Of a stretch of DNA of 64,000 nucleotides, positions 1-10,184 are shown piece after piece (position 1 is the stretch's first letter; the number at the start of each line of letters is the position of its first letter). Location: positions 1 through 64,000 of the forward strand of contig CAWCGJ010000023.1 of NCBI GenBank assembly GCA_963795055.1, written 5' to 3'. This DNA is from JASHPR01 sp963795055. Lineage in GTDB: Bacteria; Actinomycetota; Actinomycetes; Streptosporangiales; Streptosporangiaceae. The notes below the pieces were generated by a model. That model was given only the letters and a program-made list of their open reading frames with translations. It was not told where the DNA came from and made no database searches. The position numbers were made by a program, and so were the translations under genes.

Positions 1-255
1 CTGGCCTCGCTGCTCAAGGCCCAGCAACCCGCCGTCGGCCACGACGGAGGTGGCCCGCAGGACGGGGACGAGACCGCCTTCGCCGACTGGATGGCGGCCG
101 CGCTGCGCCGCGAGGGCATGACCATGGAGGTGGCCGCCCGCCAGCTCGGGGTCTCGGTCAAGACGGTCAGCCGCTGGGTCGGCGGCACCACCGAGCCGCG
201 GCTGCGTGACCTGCGCCGGATCCGCGAGCTGTTCGGCGACTTCCCCCTCCCCTGA
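1..255 (+). CDS. Helix-turn-helix protein, 3' end only
   Basis: The first 84 codons visible are open from base 1 and stop at TGA 253-255, so the start lies before the window. The last 45 residues form a helix-turn-helix: an acidic-to-basic helix with EVAARQLGVS, then VKTVSRWVGGTTEPRLRDL. This matches the Cro/XRE or MerR-like recognition pattern in which a Ser-Val-Lys-Thr-Val helix is followed by a Trp. It is probably a DNA-binding regulator, but its full architecture and targets cannot be seen. Confidence 0.6.
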   Translation: MASLLKAQQPAVGHDGGGPQDGDETAFADWMAAALRREGMTMEVAARQLGVSVKTVSRWVGGTTEPRLRDLRRIRELFGDFPLP

Positions 256-351
256 TCGCACTGCCGTAATCACGCTGTCCCGGTCACACTGCGCTGATCC
301 CGCCAGAACCATGGGTGGACCGCGGCCTGCCCGAGCCCGTACGGTTGGCCC

Positions 352-915
352 GTGGCTGATATCACGGGTAACTTCCGGCTCGGGCCGGACAACGGACGCG
401 TCGTGCTCAAGACGGGCCGGCAGGGGATCGCCGCCAGGGCCGGTCACGACCTGACCTTTGAGGTCACCCGCTGGTCGGCGCAGATCGAGGTGCCGGACGG
501 AGCGGTCGGCGGCGTCACGGCCGCCACCGTCTCGGCCGAACTCGATCTCGGCTCGCTGGAGGTCCGCGCGGGCACCGGCGGCGCCAAGCCGCTCACCGAC
601 CGGGACCGCGGCGAGATCCGCAAGACGATGAGCGGGATCATCGGCACCGGCACGGCCAGCTTTACCTCGTCCCGGATCGTCCGCGTCGGCAGCACCGGCG
701 GCGCGATCGAGGGCACGTTCACCCTCAACGGGAAAAGCGAGCCGGTCCGGCTGCAGGTGTCCGAGCCCGAGTCCGGCCGGTTCCGGGGCACGGCTACGGT
801 GATCCAGTCGGCGCTCGGGATCAAGCCGTACGTCGGCTTCTTCGGCGCGCTCAAGCTGAAGGATGAGGTCGGGGTGGAGTTCGAGGTGAACCTCCCGGCC
901 GCGGACTCGGCGTGA
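352..915 (+). CDS. YceI-family lipid-binding-like protein
   Basis: A 187-residue protein starting at GTG 352. It shows the YceI fold pattern: an opening strand with GNFRLGPDNGRVVLKTGRQG, an AGHDLTFEV segment, a conserved central SAELDLGSLEV, and the ending in which a substitution-tolerant barrel closes with FFGALKLKDEVGVEFEVNL. YceI proteins are lipocalin-like barrels that bind polyisoprenoid or other amphiphilic ligands. There is no signal peptide, so this copy is probably cytoplasmic. Its stop overlaps the next start (GTGA), so the two are likely co-translated. Confidence 0.85.
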   Translation: MADITGNFRLGPDNGRVVLKTGRQGIAARAGHDLTFEVTRWSAQIEVPDGAVGGVTAATVSAELDLGSLEVRAGTGGAKPLTDRDRGEIRKTMSGIIGTGTASFTSSRIVRVGSTGGAIEGTFTLNGKSEPVRLQVSEPESGRFRGTATVIQSALGIKPYVGFFGALKLKDEVGVEFEVNLPAADSA

Positions 916-1340
916 AGTTCCTGGTCATCTGGAAGATCGACCTGTCGCTGCTGTCGCCGCACGTGGCGTCGGCGGTGGCCCGGATGCCGGCCTACGCCAA
1001 GCCGCTGGAGCGCTCGGGCCAGATCGCGGCCCGCTACCACATCGTCGGCGCGCACGGCGGCGCCTGGGTGTACGACGTCGGCTCGAACACCGAACTCGAG
1101 CGGCTGATCGCCCTCATGCCCATCTACAACTTCGCGCACTACACCATTTATCCGCTGGCCGAAATGCCCGAGTGGGACGAGACCGGCGCCGCCCCGATCG
1201 ACCCCGTCCGAGCACCTGAGCCCAGCCCATTCCGCGGGCGGCCCATCCATTTTCTCCGATTCACGGATTGCGTGAATCCGCGAATCGGCCAATACTCGGA
1301 AACAAGCGGCGCGGAACGGCAAATCTTGGGCCGGAGGTGA
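912..1340 (+). CDS. Muconolactone isomerase-like small protein
   Basis: The first ~95 residues resemble the muconolactone delta-isomerase fold: MKFLVIWKIDL opening strand, a helix with MPAYAKPLERSGQI, then HIVGAHGGAWVYDVGSNTELERLI and the closing PIYNFAHYTIYPLAEMP. In that family this is a ferredoxin-like domain forming a decamer. The last ~45 residues are basic, low in hydrophobics and do not match the family, so the true stop may be earlier if a base is missing. It overlaps the YceI gene by four bases. I infer a shared operon; enzymatic function is not shown. Confidence 0.6.
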   Translation: MKFLVIWKIDLSLLSPHVASAVARMPAYAKPLERSGQIAARYHIVGAHGGAWVYDVGSNTELERLIALMPIYNFAHYTIYPLAEMPEWDETGAAPIDPVRAPEPSPFRGRPIHFLRFTDCVNPRIGQYSETSGAERQILGRR

Positions 1341-1342
1341 CG

Positions 1343-1856
1343 GTGACGGAATATCAAACCGTGGCGCAGCAGAATCTGGCCTGCGCCATCCGCATCCGGG
1401 AGCGGCGCAAGGAACTCGGGCTGACCCAGGCCGAAGTGGTGGACCGGGTCGACCGCTACGGCTCGCGGCTGTCCAACCAGGCCCTCAGCGCGATCGAGAA
1501 CGGCCGCCGCCTGGCCGTGGGCCGCCTGCCCGACCTGGCCGCCGCGCTGGAGTGCACGGTCACGCTACCTGATGGGTCTCACCGCGGACCCGCACCGCTG
1601 GGCACCCGACAGACCTCCCGGGCCGGGCAAGCGACCCCACGACGCCGGGCCTCCCACCGACACCGTTCCCGCGCCGCCCGGCGGGCGCGGCCCGGTCACA
1701 CCCGCCCCGCCGCAGCTGGATCCTCGGACCCGACGTGCCGGATTTCCCGGGGGAGCTGCGGGAGCCGGGCCACCGGCCGACGGGCGCGGCCACGCCATCA
1801 GTTCCCTGTTAATCCGCGGAGGCCTTCATGCGGATCTCCCGGACGTTCCCGCCTAG
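1343..1856 (+). CDS. XRE-family regulator (frame break)
   Basis: An XRE helix-turn-helix domain occupies residues ~8-70, with RIRERRKELGLTQAEVV, LSNQALSAIENGRR and a short core after it. I chose GTG 1343 because GGAGG at 1333-1337 is well spaced; GTG 1337 is an alternative. The reading frame breaks near 1566: the HTH frame runs into ECTV, and the sequence continues as YLMGLTADPHRWAPD one frame over. That continuation is typical of this family. The rest is Pro/Gly-rich. The stop is just beyond the start of the following lipoprotein gene, so a role in its control is possible but unproven. Confidence 0.6.
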
Positions 1857-2860
1857 CCGTATCACTGTTGGCAACAGCCGCCCTGGGCGTCGCGGCCTGC
1901 GGCTCCTCCTCCCCACCCTCCGCGGTTACCGGCCGGCGGACCGACTCGCTGCCGCCGCAGCCTCACGCTGTACACCTCGGTCACCCAGAACACCGTGACC
2001 GCGGTGCTGAACGGTTTCGCCCAGGCGGACCCCGGCGTCAAGGTCAGCGTGTTCCGCGCGACCACCGGCCAGCTCAACGCCCGCATCGCCGCCGACCAGC
2101 ACTCCGGCGGCCTGCGCGCCGACGTGATCTGGGGCACCGATCCGCTGTCGATGGAGTCATACGCCCAGCAGCGGCCTGTTCCGGCCCTGGCCGCTGCCCG
2201 GCCTGGCCGGCGTGCCGGCCGCGGACAAGACGACGTACTTCTGGGGGACCCGCGAGCTCTACCTGGTCATCGTGGCCCACAAGGGCCTGACGCCGATGCC
2301 GCAGACCTGGTCCGATCTCACCAGCGCCGCGCTACAAGGGCAAGGTGGCCCTGCCCGATCCGGCCGCGGCGGGCTCGGCGTTCGCCGCGCTCGGCTACTT
2401 CGACACCGCGCCCGGGTTCGGCATGAGCTTCTACCAGGCGCTCAAGGCGAACGGCGCGGTCCAGGTCAGCACCATCCCCGAGGTGGTCACCGACGTCGCC
2501 GAGGGCCGGTACCAGCTCGGCATCACGCTGGACTCCGAGGTCCGCTCCGCCGTCGCCGAAGGCTCGCCGGTGGTCATGGACTGGCCGGCCGACGGCGCGA
2601 TCTCGCTGTACAGCCCCATCGCCGAGACGGTGGCGGCCACAGGCGGCACGCAACGCCGCCGCGCAAGCGCTTCCTCCGCTACGTCCTGTCCCCGGCGGGG
2701 CAGACCGCGATCGGGAAGACCGGCTGGCAGCCGGTGCTGCCCGGCATCGCCGGGCCCGCCGCGCCCGGCCGGGGCCACCGAGGTCCATCCGGACTGGTCC
2801 GCCCTGTTCGGCCGGCAGCAGCAGATCCTGCAGCAGTACCAGGCCATCTTCGGGGCCTGA
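1827..2860 (+). CDS. ABC substrate-binding lipoprotein (several frame breaks)
   Basis: Pieces of one extracellular binding protein of the iron(III)/2-aminoethylphosphonate type lie in different frames. The lipoprotein signal reads LAVSLLATAALGVAACGSSS with lipobox GVAAC. Next come a LYTS..Q core, ADVIWGTDPLSMESYAQQ, TTYFWGTRELYLVI, FGMSFYQALKANGA, and the C-terminal RFLRYVLSPAGQTAIGKTGW. I count at least five frame changes, near 1850, 1965, 2190, 2335, 2650 and 2770. It would bind a ligand for the permease and ATPase that follow. Either the gene is dead or the sequence carries indel errors; the intact order of all domains favours errors. Confidence 0.65.
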
Positions 2861-2900
2861 GCCCAGTGCCCGGGCGCCCCGTACCCGGGGCCTGAGCGCG

Positions 2901-4545
2901 GTGCGCGCCGCCACCGCGGCCGCGGCCGCCGTCACCGCCGCCCTGATCGGCGCGCTGGTGGTGGTGCCGCTGGGGTCCCTGGGCCGGATCGCCGCCGATG
3001 ACGGGTGGACCGGGATCGCGCGGGCGCTGAGCGCGCCGCGCGAGCCGGGTGGCCATCCTGCACACCGTGGCGGTGGCCGGCGCGGTGACGGTCCTGGCCG
3101 TGACGGCGGGCACCGCGCTGGCGCTGGCCGTCGAGCGCCGCCCGGCCCGGGACCGGCTGCATGCCCCGGCTGCTGGTGGCCGGGCCGCTGGTCATACCGG
3201 AGTTCGTGCTGGGCTTCGCGTGGAGCCAGGCCTACGGCCCGCGCGGGCCTGTCCGATCGCCTGACCGGCCTGACCCTGCCCGGGTTGTTCGGCCCGGCCG
3301 GCATCATCGCCGTGCTCACCGTCTACGGCCTGCCGCTGGCCTACCTGGCCGTCACCGCCGGGCTCGCGGCGCGCGCCGACCCGGCCCTGGAACGGGCGGC
3401 GCGCGCGGCCGGGGCGAGCGGCTGGACCGCGCTGCGCACGGTCACGCTGCCGCTGCTGCGGATCCCGTTGCTCGGCGCCGCCGCGCTGGTCTTCGTCACC
3501 GCGGCGGGCAGCTTCGCCGTGCCCCAGGTGCTCGGCACGCCGGCCGGCTTCGCCACCCTGTCGACGCTGATCTACACCGACCTGGCCCTGACGGCCGGCC
3601 CGGCCGCCTTCACCGAACTCGTCGTGCTGGCCCTCGCCATGGTGGTGCTCGTGCTGCTCGCCCTGGGCCCGCTGGACCTGTGGCTGGCCCGGCTGCCGCG
3701 CGCCGCCCGGCCCCAGACGCCTCCCGCCACCACCGCGCGCAGGACCGCCGGCGATCAAACCGTCATGGTCATCGTCTGGGCCTATGCCCTGGTCGCCGCC
3801 GGGATTCCGATGCTGACGCTGATCCTGACCGCGCTGACCCGCGGCCCGGGCCTGGCCCCGGTGCCCGCGAACTGGACCCTGGCCAACTTCCGCGACGGCT
3901 TCTCCGGCGGGGCGGGCGCCGCCCTGGCCCGCAGCGCCGGGCTCGCGCTGGCCGCCGCGATCGTCGCGCCCGCTCTGGGCGCGCTGGTGGCGGGCCTGGC
4001 TCGCGGCCGCTGGCGTGGCCCGCTGGCCACCGTGGTCACGCTGGCCTACGCCCTCCCGGGTTCGGCGCTCGCGGTCGGCGATCATCATCGGCTACGGCCG
4101 CTGGCTGGACGGCATCGCGCTGATCATCGCTGTCGCGTACGTGGCGAAGTTCTGGGTGTTCGGTCACCGCCCGGTGCAGGCCGCCCTGGACCGGCTGCCG
4201 CCCGGCCTGACCCGGGCCGCGCGGCTGAGCGGCGCCGGGCCCGGCACCGCGGTCCGCACCGTGGTGCTGCCCCCGCTCACCGTGGCCGCCGCCACCGCGG
4301 CCGGGCTGGTCTTCGTCCTGGCCTTCCACGAGCTGACCATGTCCACGATCCTGTACGGGCCGGGCACCGAGACGTTCGCGGTGGTCATCATGAACACCCA
4401 GGATCTCGGCGGCGTCGGCTCGACCGCGGCGCTGGCCCTGGTGCTGACCGCGCCGGTCGTGGCGGTGGCCGCCCTCGATTGCCTGGCTGGCCCGCCGACC
4501 CGGATCCTCGGCCCGCGACCCTGCTTTTATCCAGAACGGTCCGTA
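2901..4545 (+). CDS. ABC permease, two fused membrane domains (frame breaks)
   Basis: A FbpB/ThiP-type double permease of about 540 residues begins at GTG 2901. Two copies of the inner-membrane permease domain are visible, each with the ATPase-contact loop: ERAARAAGASGWTALRTVTLP at about 3390 and TRAARLSGAGPGTAVRTVVLP at about 4210. Around a dozen hydrophobic segments surround them. Frames change near 3045, 3165, 3245, 4075 and 4478. After the last change the reading ends at TAG 4543-4545, seven bases before the ATPase start. It would carry iron, thiamine or a phosphonate across the membrane; the substrate is undetermined. Confidence 0.65.
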
Positions 4546-4551
4546 GTACCC

Positions 4552-5660
4552 GTGGCCGCCCTCACCACGCTGCGCCTTCCGGACGCCGTCGCCTGCGCGG
4601 GCCTGTCCGTCGGCTTCGCCCGCCCAGCGCTGGCGGGCCTGGACCTGGCCGTGGCCCCGGGCGAGACGCTCGCGCTGCTCGGGTCGTCCGGGTCGGGCAA
4701 GACCACGCTGCTGAACGCCATCGCCGGCTTCGTCGCCCCGCTGGCCGGCCGGATCTGGCTGGCGGGCGAGCTGGCCTCGGGGCCCGGCAGGCTCGTGCCG
4801 CCGGAACGGCGGCGGATCGGGATGGTGTTCCAGGACCACGCCCTGTGGCCGCACCTGTCCGTGCTGGACACGGTGGCCTACCCGCTGCGCCGGGCCGGCG
4901 CCGCCAAGGCGGCCGCGCACCGGGGCGCGCAAGCCATCCTGGAGCAGATGAGCCTGGGCCCGCTGGCCGAACGCCGCCCCGGCCAGCTCTCCGGCGGCGA
5001 GCAGCAGCGGGTCGGGCTGGCCCGGGCGCTGGCCGGCGCGCCCGCGCCTCTACCTGTTCGACGAGCCGACCGCGCACCTGGACGCGAGCCTGCGCGCGCA
5101 GATCCTGGAGGAGGTGGCGCGCCGCCGCGCCGCCGACGGCGCCGCCGCCATCTACGCCACCCACGACGCCACCGAGGCGCTGGCCATCGCCGACCGGGTG
5201 GCCGTCCTGCACTCCGGCCGGCTGGCCCAGGCTCGGCCCGCCCGCCGAGGTCTACGCCGTCCCCGCCGACCTGACCGTCGCCCGCCTGACCGGCCCCGTC
5301 TCCGTCCTGGCCGCCCCGCTCCGCCCGGCCGGACCCGCGCACTACACGGTCGACCTCGCCGGGAGGAAGGCCACCGTACCCGGCACCGCGGCGCCGGGCA
5401 CCGACCCCGCCGACCCCGCCGGGTCCGCCATCCTGGTCCGCCCCGACTGGGCCCGCCTGGGCGACGGCGACCAGCCCGGCACCGTCACCGAGGTCAGGTT
5501 CCGCGGCCCGCACACCGATTATCACGTCAGCACCCCCGCCGGAACCCTGCTGATCAGGGAACCCGGACCGCCCCGCGCCACCCCCGGTCCGGTCCGCTGG
5601 TCCCTGCTCCACCTCCGCCTGCTACCCCGCGCCCAGCCAGCTCTCCCCACTATACTCTAA
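4552..5660 (+). CDS. ABC transporter ATPase, Fbp/Pot type (frame breaks)
   Basis: The ATP-binding subunit of the same importer, starting at GTG 4552. Walker A is GSSGSGKTT, the signature motif is LSGGEQQR, and Walker B is LYLFDEPTAHLD, followed by the switch histidine in YATHDATEA. A C-terminal TOBE-like regulatory region follows (residues ~240-365: AILVRPDWARLG, GTVTEVRFRGPHTDY). Frame changes occur near 5048, just before Walker B, and near 5232. Gene order binding protein-permease-ATPase matches iron/AEP importers. The last ~30 residues, rich in Pro/Arg/Leu, may be a read-through tail. Confidence 0.7.
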
Positions 5661-5876
5661 CGTCCCATCAGTCCCTCACGTCACACATGCACAGCTCTCC
5701 CAACCGATGAATGTGACACCGTAACGGAAAGAACCATCAGAGTGCAGCATCCATCGGTTCCCGAGTGCGCCCTGAACCCCTAGGCCAAGGCGTAGCTGGG
5801 TTCGAGCCCGTACGGTCGAGTAGCGATCATTTGACGTCATCACCTGGTCAGCGCGGAAGTGTGTCAGGCTGGCCGG

Positions 5877-6601
5877 GTGAGGATGCGGCGAGGCTGGGAG
5901 GCTCAGGCCCGGAACTGGGCCGAGTTCACCCGGACACCGGGCCACGACGTGACGCACAAGGACATCAACCTGCCGGCCCTGCTCCGCCTGCTGCCCGAGC
6001 CGACGGGGCTGACCCTGGATCTGGGCTGCGGCGAGGGCGGCTCGGCCGGATCCTGCAGCAACTGGGTTACCGGGTCATCGGCGTCGACGCCGCGCCGACC
6101 ATGGTCCGGCTCGCGGTCAGCCACGGTGTCCCCGAGCCTGCCGTGCTGGCCGACGCGGCCGTGCTGCCGTTCCGTGACGAGGCGTTCGGCCTGGTGGTGG
6201 CGTACATGTCCCTGCACGACATAGACCGTATGCCGGAAGCGGTCGCCGAGGCCGCACGGGTGCTGGAGCGCGGGGGAAGGCTGTGCCTGGCCATCCCGCA
6301 CCCGGTCAACACGGCCGGATCGTTCCAGAGCCGCGACCGGGACGCCCCGTTCGCGATCGCGGGCTCCTACCTTGATCCGGGCCCGGCCGACGTGGTCGCC
6401 GACCGGGGCGGTATCCAGGTCACCTTCCACAGCGAGCACCGGCCCCTGCAGGCCTACAGCCAAGCGCTGGAGGCCGCGGGCCTGCTGGTCGAGGCGATCC
6501 GAGAGGTTGGGGCCTTCGATGAGCTCGTGGTCGGCCGGCCGACCGAACGGCGCTGGCAGCGCATCCCGTTGAGCCTGCAACTGAGGGCGGTGAAGCCATG
6601 A
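5877..6601 (+). CDS. Class I SAM-dependent methyltransferase (one frame break)
   Basis: A ~240-residue methyltransferase starting at GTG 5877 (ATG 5883 also possible). Motif I is LTLDLGCGEG; the acidic end of strand 2 is VIGVDAAPTMV; motif IV-like is VVAYMSLHDIDRMPEAV; then LERGGRLCLAIPHP. The frame breaks right after motif I near 6047, where one C seems to be missing in GGGCCGGC. The C-terminal half is clean and ends in an ATGA overlap with the acetyltransferase. The family methylates small molecules; the substrate is unknown. Confidence 0.75.
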
Positions 6602-7029
6602 TCGAGGTCGATCCGCTGCGGCCGGCGACCGGTCCGCCTGGGAAGGGCTGGCCCGCGGTTACAAGGCGTTCTACCGGGACTGGATCCCGGACGAGGAGTA
6701 CGAGGCGACCTGGCGGCGGCTGCGGCGCGGCACCGAACTGCACGGCCTGGGCGCCCGGCTCGACGGACGGCTGATCGGCATCGCGCACTACTTCTTCCAC
6801 CCCACGTTCTGGTCCGGCGATGCCTGCTACCTGCAGGACCTGTTCGTCAACGAGGCGATGCGCGGCCGCGGGGCGGCGCGGGCGCTGATCGAGCGGGTGG
6901 CCGACGCGGCCCGCGATCATGGCGCGACCCGGTACTACTGGCACACCCAGGAGAACAACGCCACGGCCCGCGTGCTGTACGACCGGGTGGCGCGGTTCAC
7001 CGGGTTCATCCGCTACCAGTACCCGCTGT
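6598..7029 (+). CDS. GNAT-family N-acetyltransferase (one frame break)
   Basis: Translation is coupled to the methyltransferase through ATGA at 6598-6601. After a frame break near 6625, where a G run seems one base short, the protein shows a GNAT fold. YLQDLFVNEAMRGRGAARALIERV is the acetyl-CoA-binding motif A (R/Q-x-x-G-x-A), followed by WHTQENNATARVLYDRV and a closing strand with FIRYQYPL near 7029. No clear stop is seen at that point, and the open frame runs on over the convergent TetR gene, so the 3' end is uncertain. It acetylates an unknown amine. Confidence 0.65.
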
Positions 7030-7736
7030 TACGAACCCGCCGGGTCACGTCCGTACCGCTCGGCGATGGCCCGGACCCCGGCGATGAACAGCTCGACGCC
7101 CAGCCGGTAGTGGAAATCCGGGTCGCAGCCGGCCATCGGCGCGGCGCACTCGACCAGCCGCGGGTAGCGCGGCCGCGGGCAGCATGGCGAAGTAGATCTC
7201 GTTGCGCCGCTGGTGCTCGGCGCGCTCCTCCTCGGAGAGCTCCGGGTGGTAGCCGGCCTCGCTCATGACCAGCATGATCCCGGTCCACAGGGTGCTGCGG
7301 GCGATCTCGCTGGCGTGCTCGGATCGAACCCGGCGCTCGCAGGATCTCCAGGGTGGCCTCGGTGGCGCGCAGCGCCGCCTCGTTCCGCTTCTCGTGCTCG
7401 AGCACCAGCTGGGGCGCGGACGGGTGGGCGCGTAGCACCCGGAGCAGCGATTCCAGCCCGGCCTGGAGCTGGGCCCACCACGGGACCGACGGGTCGACGT
7501 GCACCTCGATCTCGCTCCAGACCCGCTCGGCCATGCCCTCCAGCAGGTCTTCCTTGCTGCGGAAATGCCAGTACAGCGCCATCGGGGTGACGCCCAGGTC
7601 CTGGGCCAGCTTGCGGATGGTCAGCGCGTCGAGCCCGTCGGCGTCGGCGAGCTTGAGCGCGCGGTCGACGACCGCGCGCTTGCTGAGCCGGGCGGCCGCG
7701 TCTCGCCGTCCGGCTCTTCTGGGCGGGGTTCTGCAT
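7013..7736 (-). CDS. TetR-family repressor with TetR_C-type ligand domain (frame breaks)
   Basis: N-terminal DNA-binding domain: LSKRAVVDRALKLADADGLDALTIRKLA, then LGVTPMALYWHFRSKEDLLEGM. The C-terminal half is alpha-helical with WWAQLQAGLESLLRVLRAHP and MLVMSEAGYHPELSEEE, as in tetracycline-type TetR_C proteins. I place the start at ATG 7736 (MQNPAQKSRTARRGRP). Frame changes occur near 7700, 7330 and 7190. It is divergent from a DHA2 efflux gene across a palindromic spacer, so I infer that it represses the pump and itself and is released by a pump substrate. Confidence 0.75.
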
Positions 7737-7740
7737 CCAT

Positions 7741-7850
7741 CACTTGACAACTATACATCGTACAAGCAATGATGTACAACGTACGTGTACGACGTATAGG
7801 AACAACATACAGGTACGGCGTACATGAGTCTCAGGGGAAAGGACATCGCT
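7741..7850. promoter_or_regulatory. Divergent tetR/efflux promoter with operator-like palindrome
   Basis: This AT-richer spacer contains a 17-bp near-palindrome at 7774-7790 (arms GTACA and TGTAC) and further GTAC/TGTA steps on both sides. On the minus strand TTGTAC and TATAGT are spaced 18 bp apart, which suits a promoter for the repressor. The arrangement is typical of TetR-controlled efflux pairs. Confidence 0.5.
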
Positions 7851-9424
7851 GTGTCAGCGAGTACCGTGTCAGCGGAACCACGCCAGCCTGGCCGGCGGCG
7901 GCGGGCCACGGGGCGCCTGGAGTGACAGGCGATGGTGGGCGCTGGCGGCCGTGAGCCTGGCCGCCTTCATGACCTACCTGGACAACAACATCGTCAACGT
8001 GGCGATCCCGACCATCCAGCGCAGCCTGCACCTGTCGGTGTCCGGGCTGGAGTGGGTGGTCAGCAGCTACCTGCTCACGCTGGCCGGGCTGCTGCTGGTC
8101 GGGGGCAGGCTCGCGGACGTGTACGGGCGGCGCCGGCTGTTCCTGCTCGGCCTGGCCGTCTTCACGCTCTCCTCGCTGGCCGCCGGGCTGGCGGGCAGCG
8201 GCGGCGTGCTCATCGCCAGCCGGGCCATCCAGGGCATCGGCGCGGCGCTGCTGATGCCGGCCACGCTGGCCATCATCGTGGCCACGTTCACCGACATCAG
8301 GGAACGCAACATGGCCATCGGCATCTGGGCCGCGGTCGGGGCGCTGGCCCTCGCGCCGGTCCGGTGCTCGGCGGCCTGATCAGCCAGCACCTCCACTGGG
8401 GCTGGATCTTCCTCATCAACGTGCCGGTCGGCGTGATCACGTTCGCCATCGCCGCTGCGGTACGTCGGCGAGTCCCGCGCCGAATCCGCGGCCCGGCGGC
8501 TCGACGTGCCCGGCCTGGTCACCTCCGCGGTGGCCTTGTTCGCGCTGACCTACGCGCTGATCGAGGGGAACGTCCGGGGCTGGACCTCGCCGCTGATCCT
8601 GGGCGCGTTCGCGCTGGCCGCCGTGGCCGCCGCGGCCTTCCTGGCCATCGAGTCCCGCACCGCCCACCCGATGGTCGAGCTGACCATGTTCCGGCAGCCG
8701 GGAGTTCAGCGGCGGCACCGGCACGATGATGATCTGGGCCTTCGGCATCCTCGGCATCTACTTCTTCACCTCGCTCTACCTGCAGCAGATCCTCGGCTTC
8801 TCGCCGGTCAAGGCGGGCCTGGCCTTCGTGCCGATGGCGCTGTGCGTCGCGGTGTTCGCCGCGCTCGCGCCGCAGGTGCAAGGCCTGGGCCGGGGCGCAC
8901 CGCACGGTGGCGTTCGGCATGCTGCTCATGGTCGTCGGCCTGGTCCTGTTCGCCCGCCTCGGCCTGCACGCGAGCTACGCCAGCCTGCTGCCCGGGTTCA
9001 TGCTGTTCGGCGCGGGCGCCGGGCTGATGAACGTGCCGCTCACCAACGCGGTCATGGAGGCCACCCCGCCGGCCCGGGCCGGTATCGCCTCCGCGCTGCT
9101 CAACGCCTCGCGCGAGGTCGCCGGGCTGCTCGGCATCACGGTCATCGGCGCGGTGCTGCGGACCCGCCAGGCCGCCGCGCTGCGGGCCGGCGCCGGGCCG
9201 GTGCACGCGTTCCTGGACGGGTACCACACCGGCCTGCTGGTCACCATCGCCCTGATGGCGGCCGGAGTCGTGGTCAGCTACCTGACCCTGCGCCCGCGGG
9301 CCGGGTCGCCCCGGCCGCGTCCGAGCCGACGGCCGAGATCACCACGGTCGGCGAGGTCGAGGCTATCGGCGAGTCCCTGGGCGAGCTCGTGCTCCCGCGA
9401 GGAGTCACGCGCCCAGCGACCTGA
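7851..9424 (+). CDS. DHA2-family MFS drug efflux transporter (frame breaks)
   Basis: A 14-segment EmrB/QacA-type antiporter of ~520 residues. TM1 carries LDNNIVNVAIPTIQ (motif D1), loop 2-3 has GGRLADVYGRRRLF (motif A), and later segments include the motif-C-like ALALAPGPVLGGLI once a missing G near 8362 is restored. GTG 7851 follows AGGGGAAAGG. Frames change near 7920, 8362, 8458, 8700, 8890 and 9300, mostly in G/C runs. It faces a TetR gene and ends before a strong hairpin. It probably exports hydrophobic drugs or antiseptics by proton exchange. Confidence 0.75.
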
Positions 9425-9435
9425 CTGGGGCCATC

Positions 9436-9478
9436 AACCCCGGATCCGGCCCGGAATGATCGGCGGGGATCCGGGGTT
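9436..9478 (+). terminator. Hairpin after the efflux gene
   Basis: A perfect 12-bp inverted repeat (9436-9447 and 9467-9478, arm AACCCCGGATCC) with a 19-base loop sits 12 bases after the efflux stop and ends 10 bases before the next gene. There is no T run, as is common for high-GC actinomycete terminators. Confidence 0.55.
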
Positions 9479-9487
9479 GGCGCGGTC

Positions 9488-10157
9488 ATGACAACCCTAG
9501 GCATCATCGGCAGTGGCTTGATCGGCGGCACCGTGGCCCGGCTCAGCGTGGCGGCCGGGTATCACGTCGTACTGAGCAACTCCCGCGGTCCGGAGACTCT
9601 GGCCGAGCTCGCGGCCGAACTCGGCCCGCTCGCGACCGCCGGCACCGCGGATCAGGCCGCCGAGGCGGGCGACCTGGTGCTGGTCAGCGTGCCGGTCAAG
9701 GCGTTCGGCGAACTCCCGGTCAAGCCGCTGGCCGGTAAGACGGTCATGGACACCGGCAACTACTACCCCCAGCGCGACGGCCACCTCGCCGAGCTCGACA
9801 CCGGCGCGCTGACCAGCAGCGGCCTGCTCCAGCGCGACCTGCCCGACGCCCAGGTGGTGAAGGTCTTCAACAACATCTTCTTCAAGCACCTGGCGCTCGC
9901 TGGCCCGCCCGCACGGCGCGCAGGACCGCAGCGCCCTGCCCATCGCGGCCGACAGCGCGGCGGCCAAGGCGGAGGTGACCGCGTTCCTCGACTCGATCGG
10001 CTACGACGCCGTCGATGCCGGCTCGCTCGCCGACAGCTGGCGCCAGGAGCCCGGCACCCCCGCCTACGGCACCCCCTACGGGCCGTTCTCCGACGAGGCG
10101 GGCACCCCCGCCCCCGCCGCGAGGATCCACATCGCCCTGGTCGGCGCCCACCGCTAG
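9488..10157 (+). CDS. NADP-dependent oxidoreductase, F420-reductase/ProC-like Rossmann protein
   Basis: N-terminal Rossmann fold MTTLGIIGSGLIGGTVA (GxGxxG), then VVLSNSRGPETL, where the S/R after strand 2 favours NADP. The middle reads VMDTGNYYPQRDG and VVKVFNNIFF, as in the NADP-dependent F420 reductase-like group. The frame breaks near 9895; the C-terminal part then reads ALPIAADSAAAKAEVTAFLDSIGYDAVDAG. It is preceded by the efflux gene's hairpin, so it is probably transcribed alone. The redox substrate is unknown; ~220 residues is normal for the family. Confidence 0.75.
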
Positions 10158-10184
10158 CGGCCGGGGCCCTAGGCTGGAAACCCT

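Noticed and set aside
444..1322. Long minus-strand open frame of 292 codons opposite the YceI and isomerase-like genes.
   Set aside because: It is the mirror frame of GC-rich coding DNA; the plus-strand proteins have clear family motifs and the minus frame has none.
5785..5830. GGGTTCGAGCCC resembles a tRNA T-arm.
   Set aside because: No acceptor stem, D-arm or anticodon arm can be built around it, so it is not called as a tRNA.
9488..10157. Assignment of the Rossmann protein as the genuine F420:NADP reductase (fno).
   Set aside because: The N-terminal motif fits, but many actinomycete paralogues share it and no F420 contact residues could be confirmed across the frame break.
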